From an uncultured Pedobacter sp. (lineage in GTDB: Bacteria; Bacteroidota; Bacteroidia; Sphingobacteriales; Sphingobacteriaceae), in contig NZ_CAMLIG010000021.1 in the NCBI RefSeq assembly GCF_946480185.1, forward strand, positions 10,638-74,637: DNA of 64,000 bases. Direction: 5' to 3'. Shown here piece after piece: positions 53,548 to 62,300 of this stretch. The notes under the pieces were generated by a model. It was not told the DNA's origin, ran no database searches, and was given only the letters and a program-made list of their open reading frames with translations. Numbering within the stretch: the stretch's first letter is position 1; every line of letters starts with the position of its first letter. A program made the position numbers and the translations under genes.

Positions 53548-54906
53548 ATGTTAAAAACAAAACCATTTAACCTTAATAGGTTTCTCACAAATATGCTGTT
53601 CCTGATATTTTTGACGGCAACACAAACCTATGCGCAAAATCCTTTAATTACCAATCAGTTTACCGCCGATCCTTCCGCAAGGGTTTTCGGAGATCGTATT
53701 TACATTTATCCGTCTCATGATATTTTGGCAAATAAAGATCGTGGTCGTATAGGTTGGTTTTGTATGGAAGACTATCACGTTTTTTCTTCAGCCAACCTGA
53801 CAGATTGGGAAGACCATGGCGTAATTGTAACGCAAAACAAGGTGCCGTGGGTAAAACCAAATAGTTATAGTATGTGGGCACCAGACTGCATTGAGCGCAA
53901 TGGTGAATACTATTTTTACTTTCCTAGCATAACAGCAGATACTACGTTAGGCAAGGGTTTTAAAATTGGTGTAGCCATTGCCGAAAAACCTACAGGACCT
54001 TTTATTCCTCAAACAAAACCTATTGTTGGTGTAAACGGGATAGATCCAAACGTGTTTATCGATAAAGATGGGCAAGCTTACCTATATTGGGCACAGGGGG
54101 ATTTATATGGTGCGAAACTCAAAAAAAACATGACCGAATTGGCTTCCGAGCCGGTTATTCTACAGGCACTGCCTACAAAAGGGTTGAAAGAAGGACCTTA
54201 TTTATTTGAGCGAAAAGGAATTTACTATCTCACTTATCCTCATGTAGAGAACAAAACAGAAAGATTGGAATATGCAATTTCCAATAGTCCATTAGGTCCG
54301 TTTAAAGTTACAGGTGTAATTATGGATGAAACGCCCGGGTGTTGGACAAACCATCATTCTATCATTGAATTCAAAAAGCAATGGCTTCTTTTTTATCACG
54401 CTAATGATCTTTCTCCAAATTTCGATAAAGCCAGATCCATCAGAGCAGATTATCTCTCTTTTAATGAAGACGGTACAATTGTAAAGGTAAAACCCACTTT
54501 AAGAGGGATCGGTATAACAAAAGCTACAGATAAAATCCAGATAGACCGTTACAGTGATATTAGTGGTTTGGGCGCACATGTAGGATTTATGGATACCCTT
54601 AAAAAATTTGATGGGTGGAAAGTACAACTTGACGCTTCAAATGATTGGGTGAGCTACAACAATGTAGATTTTGGTAAACAAAAGCTGAAGACAATACAAC
54701 TAAAAGTAAGGTCTAAAAGCGGAAGTCAGTTAGTAGTAAAATCAACAAAAGATAACCAAACACTCGCTAAAATCAATGTCCCAAAAAACAGCAATTGGAA
54801 TATTTTGGAAGTGCCTGTTACGATAACCAAATCGGGAATCAAAGATTTAAAAGTGCAAAACACACAAAATAATCCTGTTGAAATAGATTGGATAAGCTTT
54901 AAATAA
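53548..54906 (+). CDS. GH43 enzyme with C-terminal CBM6-like domain
   Basis: 452 residues from MLKTKPFNLN; a TTG 42 nt upstream is in frame but lacks a signal-like start. Signal peptide ends before about Gln30. GH43 catalytic base Asp41 in FTADPSARVFG, then WAPDCIERNGEYYFYFPS, the modulating Asp in GIDPNVFIDKDG and the acid Glu in LKEGPYLFERKG. Residues about 330-452 form a beta-rich domain ending VQNTQNNPVEIDWISFK, as in CBM6 modules. Its catalytic part is the closest relative in this window of the GH43 at 40 kb. Probable arabinoxylan arabinofuranohydrolase; CBM6 would hold it on xylan. Confidence 0.9.
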   Translation: MLKTKPFNLNRFLTNMLFLIFLTATQTYAQNPLITNQFTADPSARVFGDRIYIYPSHDILANKDRGRIGWFCMEDYHVFSSANLTDWEDHGVIVTQNKVPWVKPNSYSMWAPDCIERNGEYYFYFPSITADTTLGKGFKIGVAIAEKPTGPFIPQTKPIVGVNGIDPNVFIDKDGQAYLYWAQGDLYGAKLKKNMTELASEPVILQALPTKGLKEGPYLFERKGIYYLTYPHVENKTERLEYAISNSPLGPFKVTGVIMDETPGCWTNHHSIIEFKKQWLLFYHANDLSPNFDKARSIRADYLSFNEDGTIVKVKPTLRGIGITKATDKIQIDRYSDISGLGAHVGFMDTLKKFDGWKVQLDASNDWVSYNNVDFGKQKLKTIQLKVRSKSGSQLVVKSTKDNQTLAKINVPKNSNWNILEVPVTITKSGIKDLKVQNTQNNPVEIDWISFK

Positions 54907-55014
54907 TGTCTTGGAGAAAACTGATATTATTTAGTACAATCATAAAGTGCCAGTAGCTTTAACAGAAAATAGAATAAACATTCCAGTGTGGAATTGGGTT
55001 AGACAAATCCCCAG

Positions 55015-55058
55015 CTTCGCCTACTTTTCTCCATACCTTCTTCGGGACTTCTTCGGAA
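55015..55058. repeat. 11-bp phased tandem array, CTTCTTCGG type
   Basis: Four units begin at 55015, 55026, 55037 and 55048: CTTCGCCTA, TTTCTCCAT, CTTCTTCGG, CTTCTTCGG. The two last are identical, the two first diverged (5 of 9 positions match). Period is exactly 11 bp, with no gene overlapping. It lies about 190-235 nt upstream of the orphan gene. Confidence 0.75.
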
Positions 55059-55130
55059 AAAAGACCATTTTTGGCTATCATTTCCGAATAAAATACGAAC
55101 ATGCTAAGAAGGAAATATGGATATTTAACC

Positions 55131-55180
55131 CTATAAGGTCTCTATAAGGACGCTATAATGTCCCTATAAACTCACTTTAA
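55131..55180. repeat. 11-bp phased tandem array, CTATAA type
   Basis: CTATAA starts at 55131, 55142, 55153 and 55164, each exactly 11 bp apart, with varied 5-nt spacers (GGTCT, GGACG, TGTCC, ACTCA). A fifth degenerate unit CTTTAA is at 55175. It lies 71-120 nt upstream of the orphan gene start. The interval 54907-55250 holds no other gene that I can support. Confidence 0.85.
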
Positions 55181-55250
55181 TTTAATAAACTTGGAGGAGA
55201 TTCGCTATATTTAGACTTGATTAGTGGCAATTTAGCAAAATTTATTCCTT

Positions 55251-55964
55251 ATGTCAAAAGAAAAAAAAGCACCTCTAGACAAAGACTCGGTCTTCGTGAA
55301 TAGCCGTACTTATGGCGGACACTGGAGGGCAAAACGAGGAAGTAAAACTACTGCAAGTTTAAACGGTAGCCTGCAAAAGAGTACTGAAGATCTGGAAAAC
55401 GCCAACAAAGCCGCCCGTCTGATAAAAAGTTACCTAGATCCTTTCAGGTATAATTTTATGGGAGGCCTGATCTGGCAGAAACTGGTAAAAGAATTTAAAC
55501 AACAGGCCAAAGAAGGAAAAACCTTCCATACGGAAAATTTTAACAGAATGGACATTTGGGACCTGTACCCTATGAACCGTTTTGGCACCTACATTAACTA
55601 CTATTGTCAAGTAAATTTAACGCAACTCGAAGTAACGCTTAGCCCCAATAGGCATCCAGATTTTAAGAGGAAATTTGTGGACAGCTACCGTATGAGTATG
55701 CTTGTCCTATTTCCGGATTTTGAGAAAATGGAAGCTTGGGATGAAGGTTGTATTTCAGCCATCGTCTTCTTAAAAAATGCTGTAGCCCCAATAAAGTTTC
55801 ACTTTTCTATTCCAAAAGGTGCCGAACATTACCTACTGGTTCTGAAACTTGAAGGAGCGGAAAAAGGGAAACTTAGCGACAATCACACCATCAAGAGCAT
55901 GCAGATTATTGGTGGCGGCAGGATTGAGCAAAAAGTTATTCCAGATGATGGTTTGAAATTATAG
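55251..55964 (+). CDS. Unknown protein downstream of the two 11-bp arrays
   Basis: 237 residues, not recognised. The N-terminus is basic (KEKKAPLDKDSVFVNSRTYGG; GGHWRAKRGSKTTASLNG), followed by a helical stretch (ENANKAARLIKSYLDPFRYN, IWQKLVKEFKQQAKEGK) and a mixed alpha/beta C-terminal half with aromatic strand segments (FGTYINYYCQVNL, SAIVFLKNAVAPIKFHFSIP). No signal peptide, transmembrane segment or known enzyme motif. Codon use is not obviously foreign. From memory, Bacteroidota genomes encode several basic proteins with a similar N-terminal plan, often with phased repeats upstream, but I cannot verify a family here. It stands apart functionally from the flanking xylan genes and ends 15 nt from GH10. 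Confidence 0.7.
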   Translation: MSKEKKAPLDKDSVFVNSRTYGGHWRAKRGSKTTASLNGSLQKSTEDLENANKAARLIKSYLDPFRYNFMGGLIWQKLVKEFKQQAKEGKTFHTENFNRMDIWDLYPMNRFGTYINYYCQVNLTQLEVTLSPNRHPDFKRKFVDSYRMSMLVLFPDFEKMEAWDEGCISAIVFLKNAVAPIKFHFSIPKGAEHYLLVLKLEGAEKGKLSDNHTIKSMQIIGGGRIEQKVIPDDGLKL

Positions 55965-55979
55965 TAAAATTTTAACTGT

Positions 55980-57071
55980 TTATCTAAACTTAACAACTTC
56001 CCAATAAGCTTTTTTAGGTTGCAAATTCTCATCAAAAAGTAACGGATAATTTTTTCTTCCCCGCATATTTAGCCAAGTGTAACGGTCAGAAACATTCCAA
56101 AACGTTATTCCCGTAATTTCTTTACGGTATTTACGGAAAACATCAAACATCATCTTGTATTTTTCCATCTGCTGTTTTTCCATTTCTGGGGTAAACACTG
56201 CTTTCTCTATTTGCTGGCTACCTCCAAGCTGTCCTCCTTGTCTTCCGGAATACACGGAAACGTCCAATTCTGTTATCTGCACTTGTAACCCTAATGAAGA
56301 GAACATTTGGATTGATTTTTCAAGTTCTTCGCGAGACGGATTGTTAACCGACCAGTGGCCTTGTAATCCTACTCCGTTTATCGGTACGCCTTTCTCAATA
56401 AGACCTTTAAGTAAACGATAGATTTTTTCGCGTTTAGCTGGAATCTCCGTATTATAATCATTATAAAACAAAACAGCTTTGGGGTCAGCCTCATGTGCGT
56501 ACTCAAAAGCTTTGGCAATAAAATCCTCGCCGGTAATTTCAGACCATTTGGTTTTTCTCAGAAAAGATGCATCATCGGCAATAGCTTCATTCACCACATC
56601 CCAAGCATAAACACGCCCTTTATATCTTGAAACTACAGTTGTAATATGGTCTTTCAGTCGTTTTAACAACACCTCTTTACCCACATCATTTCCTAAAGAA
56701 TCTTTAAACATCCACTGTGGAGCCTGGGCATGCCAGCATAGTGTATGTCCCCTTACCTTCATTTTATTTTTCTGGGCAAAATCAACAATCGCATCGGCAT
56801 CCCGCCAAAAATAGCGGTTTTCTGCCGGGTGTATCGAGCTCATTTTCATAGCGTTCTCTGCTGTTAAGCTGTTAAATTGCTGCGTAATTAAAGCCGATTC
56901 TTGCGGATTTGTTAAGTCTCTTGGACCAACTGCCACACCGATAGGGAAATAATTTTTATAATAATCTTTTAAGCCCTTTTGCTGCGAATAAGCTGTAGTT
57001 GAAGCATATATCACAATGGTGGAGGCACACAAAAGAAAATTTAAATATCTTAAGCGGATTAAAAATTTCAT
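55980..57071 (-). CDS. GH10 endo-1,4-beta-xylanase, secreted
   Basis: 363 residues with a signal peptide (LNFLLCASTIVIYASTTAYSQ). The GH10 barrel shows substrate-binding residues HPAENRYFWRDAD and GHTLCWHAQAPQW, the acid/base Glu162 in WDVVNEAIAD, and the nucleophile Glu268 in VQITELDVSVYS. The C-terminal part WNVSDRYTWLN is conserved. It hydrolyses the xylan backbone. It is transcribed away from the adjacent GH43 gene; the two share a 220-nt region containing candidate HTCS-site copies at 57191 and 57212, so both may be co-regulated. Confidence 0.95.
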   Translation of the reverse strand: MKFLIRLRYLNFLLCASTIVIYASTTAYSQQKGLKDYYKNYFPIGVAVGPRDLTNPQESALITQQFNSLTAENAMKMSSIHPAENRYFWRDADAIVDFAQKNKMKVRGHTLCWHAQAPQWMFKDSLGNDVGKEVLLKRLKDHITTVVSRYKGRVYAWDVVNEAIADDASFLRKTKWSEITGEDFIAKAFEYAHEADPKAVLFYNDYNTEIPAKREKIYRLLKGLIEKGVPINGVGLQGHWSVNNPSREELEKSIQMFSSLGLQVQITELDVSVYSGRQGGQLGGSQQIEKAVFTPEMEKQQMEKYKMMFDVFRKYRKEITGITFWNVSDRYTWLNMRGRKNYPLLFDENLQPKKAYWEVVKFR

Positions 57072-57190
57072 AATTGAGGGTTTAAATAATATAATGAAAT
57101 AAAATTAAGGAGTTTTAAAGTGCTTGATAATCATTATTGAATATGAATTGGAGACATTTGTTTAATACCAGCAACATAATAGTTCAAAAG

Positions 57191-57225
57191 GCACATTTGT
57201 ACTATCATTCTGAACATTGATACCC
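57191..57225. promoter_or_regulatory. Candidate HTCS-binding sites, copy 3 and a second half 21 bp away
   Basis: First site GCACATTTGTACTATCATTC (57191-57210); second GAACATTGATACCC begins at 57212, exactly 21 bp (two helical turns) after the first. The second matches copy 1 at 12 of 14 positions. Located between the divergent GH10 and GH43 genes, 101 nt before the GH43 start. Confidence 0.55.
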
Positions 57226-57291
57226 TTTTTACTTGGCTAATCCTCCTACTTTCGTTTTTAGATTATAAACCTTAAAACCATTTCTTAGAAA

Positions 57292-59043
57292 GTGAAAAAA
57301 ATCAAACTTAGGATATTGCCTTCCGTAGGTAATAAATTACTAGCCACTCTTAGCTTTGTTTTATTTGTAGCCTGTTCATTATTGAATAATAATGTAGTTG
57401 CGCAAGGAAAAAGCGTATCACCAAAGTTTACCGATTTTATCTACACTGGCGATGATCAGATTTATAAAGAACAACCTTTAAAATCAGATGAATTTTATAC
57501 CCCCATTTTACAGGGATGCTACCCAGATCCGAGTATTACGCGTAAAGGAGATGATTATTATTTAGTAACTTCTTCTTTTGCCATGTTTCCTGGTGTCCCA
57601 ATTTTTCATTCCAAAGATTTGGTAAATTGGAAACAAATCGGTCATGTTTTGGATAGAACATCTCAACTTAAAGTTGGCAATTCGGGCATTAGCGCAGGCG
57701 TTTATGCCCCAGCAATTAGGTATAATCCTAATAATGATACATTTTACATGATTACTACCGAGATTGCCGGTGGAATGGGAAACATCGTGGTGAAAACAAA
57801 AGACCCGTTAAAAGGATGGAGCGAAGCCTATAAATTAAAATTTGACGGTATAGACCCATCACTCTTTTTTGATGAAGACGGAAAAGCATACGTGGTGCAT
57901 AATGATGCGCCAGACAAAGGGAAAGAGCTTTATGTTGGGCACAGGGTGATTAAAATTTGGGAATATGATGTTAAAAATGATCAAATTATTCCCGGAACAG
58001 ATAAAATAATTGTTGATGGAGGAGTAGATCTTTCTAAAAAGCCAATCTGGATTGAAGCGCCGCATGTTTACAAGAAAAACGGACTTTATTACCTAATGTG
58101 TGCAGAGGGCGGAACGGGCGGTAACCACAGTGAAGTGATATTTGTAAGTAATAATGTTAAAGGACCCTACAAACCAGCCGGCAATAACCCAATTTTAAGT
58201 CAGAGACAATTACCTAGAGATAGGAAGAATAAGATAGATTGGGCCGGGCATGCAGATTTAGTAGAGGGACCAAACGGACAGTATTACGGTGTTTTTTTAG
58301 GTGTTAGGCCAAATGAAAAAGACAGGGTGAATATTGGAAGAGAAACATTTATTTTACCTGTGGACTGGAGCGGTAAGTTCCCTGTTTTTGAAAACGGATT
58401 GTTGCCTTTAGAAACTAAACTTAAAATGCCTAGCGGGGTAGTTAATAAAACGGGCAAAGATGGTTTCTTCCCTAACGGAAATTTCACCTTTAAAGATGAT
58501 TTCACTGGCGATAGATTAGATTATAGATGGATTGGATTAAGAGGTCCGCGTGAAGAATTTATAAAAACTTCAAAGAAAGGCTTAGAGATCAAACCTTTCA
58601 GTACAAATATTAAAGAAGCTAAACCAACATCAACACTGTTTTACAGGCAACAACACAACACTTTTTCGGCAACAGTAACCATGAATTACAGCCCAGGCTC
58701 CGAAAATGATTTTGCAGGTATAACTTGTTTGCAAAGTGAAACTTTTAATTACGTATTCGGCATCACTAAAAAAGCGAATAAGAATTATTTGGTATTACAA
58801 AGAACCGAACGCGGACAGTCTAAAATAATAGCATCAGAAGAAATTAAAGCCGGGAAACCGATTAAATTACAGGTTTCGGCAGAAGGTGATAATTACAGGT
58901 TCAATTACGCCCAAAACGGTGATGATTTTAAAAATTTAGGCGACGTGGTTTCTGGAGATATTCTTTCCACAAATATTGCAGGAGGATTTACGGGGACATT
59001 AATTGGGCTTTACGCTACAGCTGCTAATGATATCCATCCATAA
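57292..59043 (+). CDS. GH43 beta-xylosidase with C-terminal beta-sandwich
   Basis: 583 residues from a GTG start with a signal peptide (LLATLSFVLFVACSLLNNNVVAQ; VAC may also serve as a lipobox). GH43 catalytic base Asp79 in QGCYPDPSITRKGDDYYLV, FAMFPGVPIFHSKDLVNWK, the modulating Asp in GIDPSLFFDEDGKAY and Glu in WIEAPHVYKKNGLYYLM. Residues about 400-583 form the GH43 C2 concanavalin-like domain. The start region fits GH43 beta-xylosidases acting on xylo-oligomers. Promoter shares candidate HTCS sites with divergent GH10. A terminator hairpin follows. Confidence 0.92.
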   Translation: MKKIKLRILPSVGNKLLATLSFVLFVACSLLNNNVVAQGKSVSPKFTDFIYTGDDQIYKEQPLKSDEFYTPILQGCYPDPSITRKGDDYYLVTSSFAMFPGVPIFHSKDLVNWKQIGHVLDRTSQLKVGNSGISAGVYAPAIRYNPNNDTFYMITTEIAGGMGNIVVKTKDPLKGWSEAYKLKFDGIDPSLFFDEDGKAYVVHNDAPDKGKELYVGHRVIKIWEYDVKNDQIIPGTDKIIVDGGVDLSKKPIWIEAPHVYKKNGLYYLMCAEGGTGGNHSEVIFVSNNVKGPYKPAGNNPILSQRQLPRDRKNKIDWAGHADLVEGPNGQYYGVFLGVRPNEKDRVNIGRETFILPVDWSGKFPVFENGLLPLETKLKMPSGVVNKTGKDGFFPNGNFTFKDDFTGDRLDYRWIGLRGPREEFIKTSKKGLEIKPFSTNIKEAKPTSTLFYRQQHNTFSATVTMNYSPGSENDFAGITCLQSETFNYVFGITKKANKNYLVLQRTERGQSKIIASEEIKAGKPIKLQVSAEGDNYRFNYAQNGDDFKNLGDVVSGDILSTNIAGGFTGTLIGLYATAANDIHP

Positions 59044-59066
59044 AAACCATTGAATAAAACAAAAAA

Positions 59067-59104
59067 GAAAACCGTTTACGCTTAGTTAACGGTTTTCTCT
59101 TTTA
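59067..59104 (+). terminator. Hairpin terminator after the GH43 gene
   Basis: Arms GAAAACCGTT (59067-59076) and AACGGTTTTC (59088-59097), loop 11 nt, followed by TCTTTT. Confidence 0.75.
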
Positions 59105-59367
59105 ATTAGACTTTGCTTATTAAATAGAAATAATATCCTTATAGAGTTTGTATGCCCTTGATTCTTGTTAGGAAATTTGTGCTGCTTACGCTACAAGTAA
59201 AAAGCGGGATAAGACTAGTGGCATTCTTTTAGATAAAAGCTTAAAAATTTTGGGCGTTTTGCTATATTAGACCTATCCAATTTGTTTTGAGCGATTTTGG
59301 TATTTGGGCAAAATTTATTGCTCCATATACTTAGCATCAATACGTACCTTATTAAATTTTATTCAAG
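59105..59367. other. Leader region of the HTCS gene with an element shared with the orphan gene
   Basis: GCTATATTAGACCT (59261-59274) and GCAAAATTTATT (59308-59319) repeat two blocks found upstream of the orphan gene (GCTATATTTAGAC at 55204, GCAAAATTTATT at 55235), but with 16 more nt between them. Otherwise no gene or repeat was seen. Confidence 0.4.
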
Positions 59368-62300
59368 ATGTTTATAAAGCAACTTAAATTATACCTAGTT
59401 GGCATTTTTTTAATTTTCAATGCAATCGATGGCATTGCTCAAGATGAGAGCCTAAACTTCACGAACATCAACAGTAGAGACGGCCTTTCTTCTAACAATG
59501 TGAATGCTATGCTTAAAGATCGGAACGGTTTTATGTGGTTTGCCACCGAAGATGGTCTGAATAAATTTGATGGGCAGCACTTTACCATCTATCGTCACAT
59601 TGCTACCAATATTAACAGTTTGTCTTCAAATGAAATAAATGATCTTTATGAAGACCAAAAAGGCACACTTTGGGTAGTTACCGCGGCAGGCTTGATGTCT
59701 TATAATCAAACTACTGACTCTTTCATAGATTATCCATCTGAACATAAAAATGGGATAATCTCTGTAACTAGTGATAAAGATGGAAAAATATGGGTTGCGG
59801 CATATGATGGACTTACAATTTTAAACCCAGAAACAAAACAACTTGAACCTCTAAAAATAAAAAGTGATTTCGAAAAACAGATACTTACAATTCCACTCAT
59901 TAAGGTTTTTATAGATACACGTAATAGAGTGTGGATATGTTCTAGGGAAGGCTTGTATCAGTACCTAGATAAGAAAGGTACTGTCACCCGATTTTATCCC
60001 TTCGATAATTCTACTGATCACACTGTACAATCCATTTATGAAGATGAAAAGGGGAATTTATGGCTCGCTACAAATAATGGATTGAGCATGATGCGATCTG
60101 ACGGGAAAGGCTTCGTTAATTACAGATATGACCCAAATGATAAAAACACCATAAACAGCAATATTGTTTACGCAATTGCGGGAGATAAAAATGGGGAAAT
60201 TTGGGTAGGTACCGAAGAAGGACTAAATATTATAGACCCAACTACCAAAAATGTTCGCAGGATAGAGCGAAGTAGCCGTAATAATTATAGTTTAAAAGGT
60301 AAGGCTGTAAAAAGTATTTTAATAGATAAGCAAGGTATTTATTGGGTGGCCTCTTACAGAAGTGGCGTAAGTAAATACGATAAAAACCTAGCTTTTTTTA
60401 ATTGGGTTCCAAGCAACCATTATGATCCATTAGGTTTAAATGCACCCTTAGTTACGTCTTTTGTACAGTCCGACGAAAATAGTGTTTACGTTGGCACAGA
60501 CGGAGGAGGATTAAGCTTGTTCGATATACCGACAAGAACTTTTCGTCACATATCGCTTTCTAAAAGAAAAGATGATAAACTATCCATATTAGCGATGGAA
60601 AAAGTAGGCTCAGATATTTGGATAGGTACATATTTGGAAGGGCTGTTTATTTATAATACCAAAACAGGTTCGTGTAAACAGATAAAAAGCAGTAGCGGTT
60701 CGCAATCGTTGAATGATAATAACATTTTTTGTGTCAAGAAGGACAGTCGGGGAAATGTATGGGTAGGGACAAATGGAAAGGGTGTGACATGTTACGACCT
60801 AACCGCCCATAAGGTTGAGCACTTCAACAACAGTGAGACTGGTAAACATAAAATAAATATAAACGGATATATACGGTCAATTGAAGAAGATGGCAAAGGC
60901 AATATTTGGATCGGTACAGTTGGATCTGGCATAGCAATTTATAATCCGACAACAGGAGATACAAGAATGGTATCCGAAGGTTCTGGTGAATTGTCAAGCG
61001 ATAATGTTATAACGATATATTGTTCCAAGGACGGGATGGTTTTTATCGGTAGTATAGGCGGAGGCTTAACAATTTATGACAATAATGCCAATAAGTTTAC
61101 CACCTATTCAGAACAGAATGGTTTAGCAAACAGTATTGTTTATAAAATATTGGAAGATAACTCTGGTAAAATATGGTTAAGTACAAATAAAGGAATCAGT
61201 AGTTTTGATGTAGAAACAAAAAAAATTAAAAACTATTTTTACTATAACGGCATACCGCGTAGTCCTTTTGTAATGGGTGCAGGACTTAAATTTACAGACG
61301 GACGCTTGTTTTTTGGCAGTACAGATGGTTTTAACTATTTCAACCCTGCCAAGCTTTTTACCAATAAAAATGTACCACTGGTAGTGCTTACTGATTTAAA
61401 AATAGCTAACCAAAGTATCAAGCCATCTGAGGACGGGGAGATTCAAAAAGACATCTCCGTAGCTAAGGAAATAAATCTTGATTACAAACAGAATTTTTCG
61501 TTAAGTTTTGTAGCGCTCAATTATACTTCTCCGGAAGAAAACAGGTATTTCTATAAACTGGATAACTTTGATAAAGACTGGAACAGCGTGGGCAGCTCCA
61601 ATACCGCCGTTTATACAAATCTTGACCCAGGAGAATACACGTTTAGGGTTCGGGCCTCTAGCGATTCAGGAGAGTGGAACTCTAAAGAAACTACTATAAA
61701 AATTTATGTAAAACCCCCATTCTGGCTCACCTATTATGCCTACGCTTTATATTTTTTAATTATTGCAGGTACGTTGTGGGGAATCAGATATTTGGGTATT
61801 CAGAAATTGAAAGCCAAATTTGCGGTGGAGCAGGAGCGAATTAAAGCCCAGCAAATTATTGAAGAAGAAAGGCGGGAAGCTGATCGCCAGCATGAATTTG
61901 ATCAGTTAAAAATCAACTTCTTAACCAATATCAGTCACGAGTTTCGAACTCCTATATCATTGATAATGGGCCCCGTAGATCAATTGTTGCAGGAGGAAGT
62001 GAGTTCAGAAAAGTCGAGCCAGTTAAAAATGGTAAGGAGAAATGCCAGAAGATTGCTGAATCTTGTGAACCAGTTGTTGGATTTTAGAAATATTAAGCAA
62101 AAGGAACAAAAACTGAATGCCACCGATGGAGATTTTATTTCCTTTGCCAAGGATGTTGCAGAGTCTTTCAAAGATCTAGCAGAACGGAAACGTATCAACT
62201 TTAATTTCAAGAGTTCCATAATGGCTTATCCTACTTCATTTGATCAGGAAAAAGTAGAACGGATACTTTTTAACCTGCTCTCAAATGCCTTTAAATTCAC

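Noticed and set aside
54947..55147. A 66-codon open frame across the 11-bp arrays
   Set aside because: Runs through both repeat arrays, lacks an ATG start and resembles no protein. The non-coding repeat explanation is better.
55015..55180. Possible CRISPR array
   Set aside because: Units are 11 bp with 5-nt variable parts, far shorter than CRISPR repeats and spacers, and no cas gene is near.
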